In this document: positions 31,449 through 40,085 of the stretch, piece after piece
Position numbering within the stretch: the first letter of the stretch is position 1
Layout of the letters: every line of letters starts with the position of its first letter
The notes under the pieces: model-generated
Databases searched by the model: none
Seen by the model: only the letters and a program-made list of their open reading frames with translations
Told to the model about the DNA's origin: nothing
NCBI GenBank assembly: GCA_017312345.1
Contig: BLAA01000001.1
Coordinates: 2,852,001 to 2,916,000, forward strand
Length of the DNA stretch: 64,000 nt
Reading direction: 5' to 3'
Source: Candidatus Denitrolinea symbiosum
GTDB lineage: Bacteria; Chloroflexota; Anaerolineae; Anaerolineales; Villigracilaceae
Translations under genes and position numbers: made by a program

Positions 31449-31498
31449 GGATCGCAGGAGTTGAGTCTTCAAAGAGAAGCGAAAAAAGGAAGGCTGAC

Positions 31499-31915
31499 AT
31501 GTCCGACACAAATCGTCCCGTTCTTCAATTACGCGTCGCGTTGACAACAAACGATTATGAGCGGCTGGTCAAATTCTATTGCGACGGTCTCGGCATGGAA
31601 CCTGCCGCTGTCTGGAACAACGACGGCGGACGCGCGCTCATGCTCGAAATGGGACAAGCCGCACTGGAACTGTTCGATGAACGGCAGGCGGAGGTGATTG
31701 ACCAACTCGAAGCGGGGGAACGCGTCAGCGGGCAGGTCCGCTTTGCGTTGCAGGTACCAGACCTCCAGTCCGCGCTGGAGCGGGCGCTGGCGCACGGCGC
31801 GACGCTGGTTCATCCGCCCGTCGTCACGCCATGGGGCGATGTCAACGCGCGCGTCCAGGATCCCGACGGGTTGCAGGTCACGTTATTTGAAGCGCCCGAT
31901 CCTTCCTCAAAATGA
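31499..31915 (+). CDS. VOC-family protein lacking metal ligands (bleomycin-resistance-like)
   Basis: A 138-residue VOC-fold protein. Unlike its neighbour, the first-strand His is replaced (LQLRVALTT), while the typical ending DPDGLQVTLFE remains. It may bind a ligand rather than catalyse. ATG 31499 has AAAGGAAGG upstream. The frame is open earlier, to 31445, but without an SD. Its stop overlaps the region where the methyltransferase remnant begins. Confidence 0.75.
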   Translation: MSDTNRPVLQLRVALTTNDYERLVKFYCDGLGMEPAAVWNNDGGRALMLEMGQAALELFDERQAEVIDQLEAGERVSGQVRFALQVPDLQSALERALAHGATLVHPPVVTPWGDVNARVQDPDGLQVTLFEAPDPSSK

Positions 31916-31916
31916 A

Positions 31917-32201
31917 ATGACCGCTCTCCCCAACCCCGATCTGATCTACGATCTCTTCGGCGGCATCTTCAAACCGCAGTTCATCCGCATCGCCCTGCAA
32001 CTCGACGTGTTCACGCCGCTCGCGGAGAATCCCTCCACCGCCGAACAAATCGCGCAAGCCTGTGGTTGCGACTCAACGGGCATGAAAGCAAACAGCGGCG
32101 GAACGGCGCACTCGTTCGAAACCTATCGCGAGTGGCTGAACGAAACTGGTTTTCATTCCGTCTCACAATTGAGCGAACGTTGGCTGGCAGCGCGGAAGTA
32201 A
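31917..32201 (+). pseudogene. Methyltransferase remnant with internal deletion
   Basis: A 94-codon frame. The first half, PDLIYDLFGGIFKPQFIRIA...AQACGCDSTGMKA, is the N-terminal dimerisation/winged-helix part of O-methyltransferases. The second half, HSFETYREWLNETGFHSV, looks like the very end of such a protein. The whole SAM-binding core is missing at the join (about codon 56). It starts 1 nt after the VOC stop. It is best read as an in-frame deletion remnant, though a small expressed protein cannot be excluded. Confidence 0.6.
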
Positions 32202-32360
32202 TCCGCCCCGATAGATTGCCCAAAACCGTCTTTTTCGTCCCTGCCGCGCGACAGGCGCCTGCTCGAATCTCGGTTATACTGTCGCGGACAGCAGATCGTC
32301 TATCCCGCCGCGCGGACAGCAACGCCCGCGCGCATCAAAAGGTTGATGGAACGACGTCTC

Positions 32361-32657
32361 ATGACATGGCGCTTCAAACCCCTCGGTGATGGGATGTGGG
32401 TGGACATCCCATCCGAAGAGATCAAACAGATCTTCCAGCCGCTGTTCGAATCGGCGGGCAGGCCCGCGGAGATGGCGGTTTTCATGCGGCAGGAGGAGGG
32501 CAGCTTGCACTGCGAGTGGTTTGCTTATTTTTCCCCCGCAGCGGAAAGTGCAGCGAAAGCAGTCGAGGCAACCCCGTGTGAGAGACCCCTCCGCGAGGGA
32601 CTGACCCTGCTCGCGGGAAGGGACGAGTGCTGGTCGGCGCTGTTTGGGGATGTGTGA
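32361..32657 (+). CDS. Hypothetical protein (98 aa)
   Basis: A soluble 98-residue protein beginning TWRFKPLGDGMWVDIP, with a helix that ends in FQPLFESAG, then VFMRQEEGSLHCEWFAYFSP, which alternates as beta strands. The C-terminal half is Ala/Glu-rich. I do not recognise a family. The start could be ATG 32346 or 32361; GGAA (32347-32350) favours the latter. A TATACT hexamer at 32275-32280 could serve as a -10 element. Confidence 0.5.
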   Translation: MTWRFKPLGDGMWVDIPSEEIKQIFQPLFESAGRPAEMAVFMRQEEGSLHCEWFAYFSPAAESAAKAVEATPCERPLREGLTLLAGRDECWSALFGDV

Positions 32658-32833
32658 TTTTCGATTCGAGAAAATGGAACGAGGGCGGCGAGGCATGTCT
32701 CCAATGGTGTGCTTTAGCGGTGCTGGGGCGGGGACGGTGAAGCCGTCCAGCCAGAAAAAGGCAGAGGCGTAGAAAAATGCTTGAGATGTGCGCACGCCAC
32801 CGAAGGCGGCAGTCTCCAGCGTCAGGCCGTTCG

Positions 32834-32866
32834 CCCCGTGCAGACGGGGTGCACGCTTTGTTAGCC
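32834..32866 (-). repeat. attC-like downstream site (R''-like TAAC motif and hairpin)
   Basis: On the minus strand, 13 nt after the stop of the AT-rich gene, the sequence reads GGCTAACAAAGCGTGCACC followed by the perfect hairpin CCCCGT/ACGGGG. GCTAACAAAGCGTGCACC resembles the R''/L'' start of integron attC sites. A matching distal core could not be fixed by eye. Confidence 0.35.
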
Positions 32867-32878
32867 TGCTTTTTGCCA

Positions 32879-33754
32879 TTAAGATTCTTTGCCTTTGAGT
32901 TTGTACTCAATTGACACAAAGGCTTTTGTAATTTCACTCAAAGTTACTGCTATTTCGTGCGAAATTTCTGGTATTGCAGTATGTCCATGTCCTGCTAGTG
33001 GAACTGAACTTCTTGAGTCGTAAACCGAAAGAATGTAATTGAGGACTTCGGCGGGCAAATTCGAATCTTTTCTATACCTCTCGAAAAAACTTTTTAGCGT
33101 CTGATTCTGAACTGATGGGATACCAACAACTTCTTTTGCAAGTGTTTCAAAAATACTTGCGCTTGAATGTAAAACGCCACCATAATCTTTTCGCTTAAGT
33201 GCGTCGTCCATCCTTTGAATTAAAGTGGCGATGTTCGGGTGAGCACCTCTTAAATCAAGATTTGCTTTTTGTAAACCATAATTCTTTTTACCTACAAAGT
33301 CTTTTAGCCGTGCAGCAAGGTTCGACAAGTCAAGCATATCAACCGACATATCTCTACCTTTAGTGTACATTTGCTCAACAAGCCAAAAATTCTCATTTCC
33401 ATATTCTTTAGGCTTGTATTCCCTGTGCCAAACATCCCCAAACCGTAAATTCAATTCATCTGCCGTTGTGTATAGACTCTGAATACGTGTGACGTGGTGT
33501 TGTTGTATTTCCAGTAGTATTTCCGAAAGAATTTCTTTGATTTCTTTTGCGCAAGTATCATAAAACTTCATTGCATATGCAATTATGCCTTTGAAGTCAC
33601 CGTTTACTTTATCCCAATACCCATTGTTAATTAAAGTTTCTCGATGTGTTGTCAATAAATTCTCAACGTAAGTTAATGAGTCAAAATAACTCTCCAATTC
33701 TTTGACAATATCATCCAATGTTTGATGCGAATAATCGGTCATTCCAGCAATCAT
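32879..33754 (-). CDS. AT-rich cassette-like gene, unknown function (possible Abi C-terminal domain)
   Basis: A 291-residue soluble helical protein, much poorer in GC than its surroundings and on the opposite strand to all its neighbours, which suggests horizontal transfer. The C-terminal part (from about residue 205: HSSASIFETLAKEVVG, then LAGHGH near 265) resembles the abortive-infection C-terminal domain seen in phage-defence proteins. The N-terminal 200 residues are unrecognised. ATG 33754 has AAGGG 6 nt upstream. TAAC/GTTA motifs of integron type flank it on both sides. The defence role is an inference from the C-terminal resemblance. Confidence 0.6.
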   Translation of the reverse strand: MIAGMTDYSHQTLDDIVKELESYFDSLTYVENLLTTHRETLINNGYWDKVNGDFKGIIAYAMKFYDTCAKEIKEILSEILLEIQQHHVTRIQSLYTTADELNLRFGDVWHREYKPKEYGNENFWLVEQMYTKGRDMSVDMLDLSNLAARLKDFVGKKNYGLQKANLDLRGAHPNIATLIQRMDDALKRKDYGGVLHSSASIFETLAKEVVGIPSVQNQTLKSFFERYRKDSNLPAEVLNYILSVYDSRSSVPLAGHGHTAIPEISHEIAVTLSEITKAFVSIEYKLKGKES

Positions 33755-33769
33755 AATAACCCTTACATA

Positions 33770-33926
33770 TTTTGCCTATTTTGGGCGGAGCGGCACAACT
33801 ATGATTTATACAGCCCGCCGAATAAACGCCCAAATCGGCGCGTTAGACCGCGATTCCGCCGTATAACACCTTATGGACAGTCTGGCACCGCTGTCTAAAC
33901 GCCTAATTCAGTTAGGACGTTAGGCG
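33770..33926. repeat. attC-like inverted-repeat cluster upstream of the cassette-like gene
   Basis: This 323-bp gap (33755-34077) has no gene. It contains GTTRRRY-type cores GTTAGAC (33842-33848) and GTTAGGC (33919-33925), a TAAC core GTATAAC (33861-33867), the stem GACAG/CTGTC (33876-33895) and the stem CCTAA/TTAGG (33902-33916). The layout fits one or two degenerate integron attC sites of 60-70 bp. Confidence 0.4.
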
Positions 33927-34077
33927 GTCATGGGGTAAAGTAATATGAGTAAATTATATGCACGGAGATTGAACAAGTCAACATGCAAACATCCCACCCT
34001 CAAACGGCGCGGCTGGCGGAGTTTTGGGTTATATTAAACATTAACAACGCCTTTACCGAATCAACCATCCAAAAACC

Positions 34078-37000
34078 ATGCAACCATCCATTTTGGAAAT
34101 CCAACTTCTCGGCGGGTTTAGCGTCCGATACGGCGGGCGGGAGGCGCAGGCGCTTCACTCCGAGCGTCTGGCGCTTTTGCTGTCGTATTTGGCGCTCCAC
34201 GCGGACGCGGCGCTCACGCGCAGGCAGGTCGCGTATCTTTTCTGGCCCGAGACGGGGGACGAACAGGCGCGCACGAATCTCCGCAATCTCTTTCATTATT
34301 TCAAAAAAGCCCTGCCCGAAGCCGACGCGCTGTTGGAGTTGGACGGGCAGACGATCCGCTGGCGTGACGCTTCAAACCTGAACGTGGACGCGCTCCAGTT
34401 TCGAGCCGCGTTGACCGCCGCCCGAGCCGCGCAGGACGACGAGACGCGCATCCGTTATTTGCAGGAGGCGGTCGGTTACTATCGCGGCGAGTTGCTGCCT
34501 GGGCATTATCAGGATTGGGTCTTGTTGATGCGCGAGGAGTTTCAGCAGGAATTTTTGGGCGCGCTGGCGCAGTTGACGAAGGCGCTCGAAGAGGCACGCC
34601 GCTACGAGGAAGCCGTCGAAGCCGCGAACCGTCTCATCCGCGCCGACGCGTTGAACGAGGGCGCCTATCTCCAGTCCATGCGTCTGCGCGCGCTGATGGA
34701 CGACCGCGCGGGCGCGCTGCAAGTCTATTACGCCTGCGCCACCACCTTGAAGCGCGAACTCGGCGTCGAGCCGTCGCAGGAGATCCAATCGTTTTACGAG
34801 CGGCTGGTCGGCGCGGAGCAAGGCGCGCGGGCGGAGGTTCGCGAGGAAAAAGCGTCGGAGCAGATGCGGCTGATCGGACGGAAGCAGGAATGGGGTCGCT
34901 TGAAAGAGGCGTGGGCTTCCGTCCAAAAAGGGAAAGCCGCGCTGGTCGTCATCCTGGGCGAGGCGGGCATCGGCAAGACGCGCCTGGCTTCAGAGTTGAT
35001 GCAGTGGGCGCGGCGTCAGGGAATCCGCACGGCGCGCGCCGAATGTTTCGCCGCGGAGGGAAATCTGCCCTTCGCGCCCATCGTCGCCTGGCTGCGGACG
35101 CCCGAAATCGGGGAGGAGCGGGCGGGGCTGGAGGCGCTGTGGAAGCATGAACTGGCGCGCCTGCTGCCCGAGGACGCGGCGGACGATGCGCCGTCAAGTG
35201 GACAGCAGTGGGAACGGGGCAGGCTGTTCGAGGCGGTGGCGCGGGGCTTGCTGGGCTCGGGCGCGCCGCGCCTGCTGATGCTGGACGACGCGCAATGGAG
35301 CGACCGCGAAACGCTCGAAATCGTCCATTACCTGATGCGCTACGACGCCAACGCGCCGCTGATGATTTTGATGACGGCGCGCGTCGAGGAACTGGACGAG
35401 GCGCATCCGCTCAACCAACTGCGGCTGTCGCTGCAGGAGCGCGGGCAACTGCACGAGCTGGAACTGTCGCCGCTGGACAAGCCCGAACTGGGTCTGCTGG
35501 CGCGGGACGTGCTGGGCAGGGACTTGGCGGCGGCAGAGGAGGACGAACTCTTCCGCCAGACCGAGGGCAATCCGCTTTTCATCGTGGAGACGCTGCGCAG
35601 CGGGAAAATCTCCGAGGCGGGGATGCCGCAAACGCTGCGGTCAGTGTTGACGCGGCGGCTGGGCGTACTCTCGGCGGCGGCGCGCGAACTGGTGGGCGTG
35701 GCGGGCGTCATTGGACGCGAGTTCCGCTATCCGCTTTTGGCGCGCGCCAGCCAGATGGACGAGTCGGCGCTGGCGCTGGCGTTGGACGAGTTGTGGCTGC
35801 GGCGCGTCATCCAAATCCAGCAGGCGGACGCCTACAATTTTACGCACGGAAAATTGCAGGAGGCGGCGTACGAGGCGTTGAGCGCGCCGCGGCGGCAGAT
35901 GCTCCATCGCAAAATCGCCGAGGCATTGGAGGCGGAGCGGGAGGACCCCGCCGTCATTGCGCGTCACTGGGACGCGGGTGGGCAGTCCGCGCAGGCAATG
36001 GAGGCGTATTTGCGCGCGGCGGAGGCGGCGCGGCGGGTCTTTGCCAACTCCGACGCGTTGGCGCATTTGGAGCGCGCGCTGGAACTGCTCAAAGAAAAGG
36101 TCGGCGTTGGGGCGAAGACGCAAAAGAAATCGGCGGGCGAAATCTGCGAGGCGCTCGGCGACATTTACGAGATGGGCAACAACAAAAAGTCGCTGGAGCG
36201 ATACAGGGAAGCGCTGACGCTCAGCGAGCCGTCGGACGGGCTGACGCGGGCGCGCGTCCTGGGCAAACTCGCCCGCGCCGAGGCGAATCACGGCGACCTG
36301 CAAGAGGGGCTGAATCTTTTCGCAAAGGCGGAGGCGGCGCTCGGCGAACCGTCCGAGGCGGAAGATTGGCAGCGCGTCTGGTTAAATGTCCAGTTTGACC
36401 GCGTGTGGGTCGAGTACGACGCCAATCGCGTGGAGGCGCTCGAAGCCGCGCTGACGCCCATCCGTCCTGTGGTGGAGCGTCTCGGCGAGTTGGAAAAACT
36501 GGGCGAGTATTATTTTCTGCTCCCCACCGCCTACTTTCGCCGCGACGGTTATCAGGTCAACGATGAGATCATGCGCTACTCCAAACTGGCGCTGGAGACG
36601 AGCGCGCAGACCGACAACCTGGAATTGCAGACGCGGACGAACTTTGGCTATGGCTTTTGTCATTTCCTGCGCGGGGATTTTGACGAGGCGATTCATTATC
36701 TCGGCGAGGGACTCAGACTGGCGGAGCAGATCGGCTACGTGGAACTGCAACTGATGAGCGTCACCTATCTGGCGGCGGCGTATCGCGGCGCGGGACGGGT
36801 GGAGGATTGCCAGACCTGCGCCGAACGCGCGCTGACGTTGAGCGAGCGCGAAGGCACGCTGGCGTACGTCGCCGCGGCGCGCGCCAACCTGGGCTGGGCG
36901 GCGTGGAAGCGGAACGACCTGCGCCAGGCGCGGGCGCTCAGCCAGTCCGCGCTAAAGATGTGGGGCGCGGCGTATCCCTTCCGCTGGCTCGCCCTGTGGA

Positions 37001-37200
37001 CGCTGATTGATCTAAACCTGCTCGCCCTGCGCGTTGACGAGGCGCTGGAATACGCGCGCAAGTTGAAGGAGCCGCACCAGCAAGTCTTTGAGAAAGAGGG
37101 GGATGAACTGCTCGCACAAGCGCTGTCGGCGGAGGTAGGGAACGCCGCGTCCCTGCTGGCGCAGGCGTTGGAGTGGGCGAAGAAGCGGGGTTATTTGTAG
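34078..37200 (+). CDS. SARP/BTAD-type transcriptional regulator with AAA ATPase and TPR
   Basis: A regulator of 1040 residues. The N terminus has an OmpR-like winged helix (about 1-95) and a bacterial transcriptional activation domain (about 100-250, ending ELGVEPSQEIQSFYERLV), the SARP hallmark. An AAA/STAND ATPase (about 265-600) has Walker A GEAGIGKTR and Walker B LLMLDDAQWSD. Degenerate TPR repeats fill the rest. It is expected to bind direct repeats in promoters in an ATP-dependent manner. It ends at a strong intrinsic terminator. ATG 34078 is the only sensible start before the wing domain. Confidence 0.85.
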   Translation: MQPSILEIQLLGGFSVRYGGREAQALHSERLALLLSYLALHADAALTRRQVAYLFWPETGDEQARTNLRNLFHYFKKALPEADALLELDGQTIRWRDASNLNVDALQFRAALTAARAAQDDETRIRYLQEAVGYYRGELLPGHYQDWVLLMREEFQQEFLGALAQLTKALEEARRYEEAVEAANRLIRADALNEGAYLQSMRLRALMDDRAGALQVYYACATTLKRELGVEPSQEIQSFYERLVGAEQGARAEVREEKASEQMRLIGRKQEWGRLKEAWASVQKGKAALVVILGEAGIGKTRLASELMQWARRQGIRTARAECFAAEGNLPFAPIVAWLRTPEIGEERAGLEALWKHELARLLPEDAADDAPSSGQQWERGRLFEAVARGLLGSGAPRLLMLDDAQWSDRETLEIVHYLMRYDANAPLMILMTARVEELDEAHPLNQLRLSLQERGQLHELELSPLDKPELGLLARDVLGRDLAAAEEDELFRQTEGNPLFIVETLRSGKISEAGMPQTLRSVLTRRLGVLSAAARELVGVAGVIGREFRYPLLARASQMDESALALALDELWLRRVIQIQQADAYNFTHGKLQEAAYEALSAPRRQMLHRKIAEALEAEREDPAVIARHWDAGGQSAQAMEAYLRAAEAARRVFANSDALAHLERALELLKEKVGVGAKTQKKSAGEICEALGDIYEMGNNKKSLERYREALTLSEPSDGLTRARVLGKLARAEANHGDLQEGLNLFAKAEAALGEPSEAEDWQRVWLNVQFDRVWVEYDANRVEALEAALTPIRPVVERLGELEKLGEYYFLLPTAYFRRDGYQVNDEIMRYSKLALETSAQTDNLELQTRTNFGYGFCHFLRGDFDEAIHYLGEGLRLAEQIGYVELQLMSVTYLAAAYRGAGRVEDCQTCAERALTLSEREGTLAYVAAARANLGWAAWKRNDLRQARALSQSALKMWGAAYPFRWLALWTLIDLNLLALRVDEALEYARKLKEPHQQVFEKEGDELLAQALSAEVGNAASLLAQALEWAKKRGYL

Positions 37201-37225
37201 GAAAACTTCGCGATTCTTTGGTTTC

Positions 37226-37261
37226 AAATCTCCGATTTCTCCATGAAATCGGGGATTTTTT
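37226..37261 (+). terminator. Intrinsic terminator after the SARP regulator
   Basis: AAATCTCCGATTTC (37226-37239) pairs with GAAATCGGGGATTT (37245-37258) around a 5-nt loop, with one G-U pair. The right arm runs into six T. It is a clear rho-independent terminator. Confidence 0.9.
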
Positions 37262-37340
37262 CTATAAACGAAACGCTTTTGAAACGCTCCATCCGTACAC
37301 TATGGATAGTCGTCAAATCCATAGTTCTTCGGAGGTTCTC

Positions 37341-37703
37341 ATGAAAGCGTTACGCAATACCCTGCTGGTCTTCACCATCTACACCGCCATCGTCGGAATC
37401 CTGTTTCTCTTCGCCCCGCGCGTCGCCGAGTCCGCCTTTCAGACGCGCCTGCCCGACGCCGCGCTGACCATGCTCTACGGTCAGGTGGCGCTGGTCATCG
37501 CCTTCGCCGCCTGGCTGATTTGGTCGGACGTTGCCGCGTTGCGCAAAATGATCTGGGCGCTGGTCTTCGCCGAGGCGGGGCACGTCGTCATCTTTCTCTG
37601 GCAATTGATGAACGGCATCTCGACCTTCGCGCAGGTCGGTCCGCCGATGATCATCGCGGCGATCTTCATGGTTCTGTTCGTGGTCTTCAACCGCAAGGGA
37701 TAG
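37341..37703 (+). CDS. Small 4-TM membrane protein
   Basis: A 120-residue protein with four predicted helices. The first is preceded by KALRN, and the loop after helix 1 reads APRVAESAFQTRLPD. I do not recognise a family. GGAGG (37331-37335) gives a strong SD for ATG 37341. It starts a new unit after the terminator and is followed 6 nt later by a small soluble protein. Confidence 0.65.
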   Translation: MKALRNTLLVFTIYTAIVGILFLFAPRVAESAFQTRLPDAALTMLYGQVALVIAFAAWLIWSDVAALRKMIWALVFAEAGHVVIFLWQLMNGISTFAQVGPPMIIAAIFMVLFVVFNRKG

Positions 37704-37709
37704 ACGTCC

Positions 37710-37943
37710 ATGAGCGCGGAGAGAAACCCTGCCGAGGCGCAAGCGCATCTCTTCACGCTGCGGATCTGGGCTGTGAACGAAGGGACGGCTGCGCCGAAAT
37801 GGCGCAGCCGTCTGCAAGATGTGCGAAGCGGGGAAGTTGTCTTTTGCGAGAATCTGCCCGACCTGCTGAGCCACATCGAGGAGGCGCTGCGCGAACCCAT
37901 GCAAGGCGACGCTTCCGACAGCCTTCCACAGAAAGGGATGTGA
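37710..37943 (+). CDS. Small conserved-looking protein (77 aa)
   Basis: A 77-residue soluble protein with the pattern HLFTLRIW...WRSRLQDVRSGEVVFCENLPDLLSHIEEAL. I have the impression of similar short proteins in other Chloroflexota, but no function is known to me. It lies 6 nt after the small membrane protein and just before the propeller gene, so a shared transcript is likely. Confidence 0.55.
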   Translation: MSAERNPAEAQAHLFTLRIWAVNEGTAAPKWRSRLQDVRSGEVVFCENLPDLLSHIEEALREPMQGDASDSLPQKGM

Positions 37944-38001
37944 AACGCGCATGAAGTTTTCAGCGATGCCTTGCGCGACAAATCAATGGAAAAGGAGAAA
38001 C

Positions 38002-39882
38002 ATGAAAACCAGGTTTTTTTCGGTCTTCCTTTTTGCGGCGCTCATCGCCGCCATGTTTGGCGCGGGTCAACCCACGCACGCGCAGGCGCAAGCGCTCGAT
38101 CCCGCGTCGCTGCTCAAGCCTGACGGCACGCTTGACCTGACGTCAAACCCGCACGGCGTCTTTGATTTACGCGGTTGGGACGTCGCGCTCGATTCCGCGC
38201 GCGGTCCCATTTTGTCGCCGCAGAACCGACCCACAAACGCACCCGCATCGGGAGTCTGGTCTGCGCTTCCGGGGAACGGGCTGAATGGCTACGTTGAGGC
38301 GTTGGCAGTGATCGGGACGGATTTGTACGTCGGCGGTTCGTTCACTGAAACCGCCGACGGTTCGGTGGTGGACTTGAACAACATCGCCAAGTTCGACGGC
38401 GCAAATTGGACAGCGTTGTCAAATCAAGGACTTAACGGCGCCGTGACGTCATTGGCGGTTATCGGAACGGACTTGTACGTTGGCGGTGTTTTCACCAGGA
38501 CCAAAGATAACAGCCAGATCCTGAATTATGTCGCCAAGTATAGCGGCGGCGCCTGGCATCCGCTATCTCATAATGACGATATAGGTTTGAACGCCTGGGT
38601 GAGCGCCCTGGCAGCTGTGGGGCCCGACCTCTATGTCGGCGGCGTCTTTACGGAAACCAAGGAAGGGCAAGTCAAAGACCTGCATTACATCGCCAAATAC
38701 AGCAATGGCGACTGGTCCGCGCTTCCAGGCAAAGGTTTGAACAGCAATGTAACGACGCTTGCGACGATGGGATCGGATCTCTACGTCGGCGGAAATTTTT
38801 CCAAGACTTTCGACGAATCCATGGATTTGCATCACATTGCCAAATTCAGCGGCGGGACATGGTCGGCGCTGCCCGGCAACGGATTAAATGACGGAGTACA
38901 AGCGTTCGCGGGATCGGGATCGGATTTGTACGTCGGCGGCAACTTTACCGGAACCCGGGACAACTCGGTATTGAATCTAAACAAGGCCGCCAAATTTAGC
39001 GGCGGAGCATGGTCTCCGCTGCCCGGCAATGGTTTGAACAGCGAGGCTCTCGCGATGACTGCCGTAGGCGCAGATATATATGTCGGCGGCGGCTTTGGAG
39101 CAAGCATGAACCATGCGTATACCGACCTAAATAATATCGCCCGCTTAAACGGCAACGCCTGGCACGCGCTCGCCAACAAAGGGTTGAACGATTATGTGAC
39201 TGTGATCCTGGCGGTGGGAACGGATCTCTATGTTGGCGGCGCTTTCACCCAGACCGCCGATGGCAATGTGACGAACTTGAACCGCATCGCCAAACTGACA
39301 GCCACGACCGCCTCGGTCGCGACCTTCCGCTCGGCTGGCGCGCAGGACGGCTGGATCCTCGAATCCTCCGAGACCAGCAACAAGGGTGGAACGCTCAACT
39401 CTACCGCCACGACCTTCCGCCTCGGCGACGACGCGGCCAAGAAGCAGTATCGCGCCATCTTGTCCTTCAAAACCGCCAACCTGCCCGATAACGCCGTCAT
39501 CACCAAAGTCACGCTCAAGATCAAGCGCCAGGGCGTGACCGGCGGCGGAAACCCGGTCAACGCCTTCCAGGGTTTCATGGCCGACGTGAAGAAAGGAATG
39601 TTTGGGACTTCCGCCCTGCAAGCCGCCGACTTCCAGGCCGTCGCCAATAAGACCGTCGGCCCGGTCAAACCGGCTCTCGTTGGCGGGTGGTACAGCATCA
39701 ACCTGACCGGCGCCAAAGCCTTCATCAACAAACTGGCATCCAACGGCGGCCTGACCCAGATCCGCCTGCGCTTCAAACTGGACGACAACAACAACGCCGC
39801 CGCCAACTACCTCAGCCTGTTCAGCGGGAACGCGCCTCTCGCATCCCGTCCGCAGTTGATCGTCGAGTACTACGTTCCGTAG
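38002..39882 (+). CDS. Secreted seven-unit beta-propeller-like protein with DNRLRE/CBM96-type C-terminal domain
   Basis: A 626-residue exported protein with a signal peptide to about residue 27 (ending THAQAQA). Seven repeats of about 50 residues follow (about 85-435), each containing DLYVGG-x-F-x-x-T and N-x-I-A-K-F/Y-x-G-x-x-W, which suggests a seven-bladed propeller. A linker leads to a C-terminal domain (about 445-626) with FRLGDDAAKKQYRAILSF and LSLFSGNAPLASRPQL. This domain is almost the same as that of the next gene. SD AAAGGAG. It is probably surface-bound or extracellular; the ligand is unknown. Confidence 0.75.
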   Translation: MKTRFFSVFLFAALIAAMFGAGQPTHAQAQALDPASLLKPDGTLDLTSNPHGVFDLRGWDVALDSARGPILSPQNRPTNAPASGVWSALPGNGLNGYVEALAVIGTDLYVGGSFTETADGSVVDLNNIAKFDGANWTALSNQGLNGAVTSLAVIGTDLYVGGVFTRTKDNSQILNYVAKYSGGAWHPLSHNDDIGLNAWVSALAAVGPDLYVGGVFTETKEGQVKDLHYIAKYSNGDWSALPGKGLNSNVTTLATMGSDLYVGGNFSKTFDESMDLHHIAKFSGGTWSALPGNGLNDGVQAFAGSGSDLYVGGNFTGTRDNSVLNLNKAAKFSGGAWSPLPGNGLNSEALAMTAVGADIYVGGGFGASMNHAYTDLNNIARLNGNAWHALANKGLNDYVTVILAVGTDLYVGGAFTQTADGNVTNLNRIAKLTATTASVATFRSAGAQDGWILESSETSNKGGTLNSTATTFRLGDDAAKKQYRAILSFKTANLPDNAVITKVTLKIKRQGVTGGGNPVNAFQGFMADVKKGMFGTSALQAADFQAVANKTVGPVKPALVGGWYSINLTGAKAFINKLASNGGLTQIRLRFKLDDNNNAAANYLSLFSGNAPLASRPQLIVEYYVP

Positions 39883-40085
39883 GAACGTGTCCTTTAGGGC
39901 TACGTCCCGTAAACCGATAGTTTGACGAGTTGATGAAGCCCACCGATATCCGATATCGCGCATACCATTTATCTCCGGGGCCGGGAAACGCCCGAACCGC
40001 GACGCCTCGCCTTCCTGCCCTTCGCCGCCGCATTCAGCGAAGAAAAATCCAACCAACCTTCCGCCAACCACCAAAGGAGAAAACC

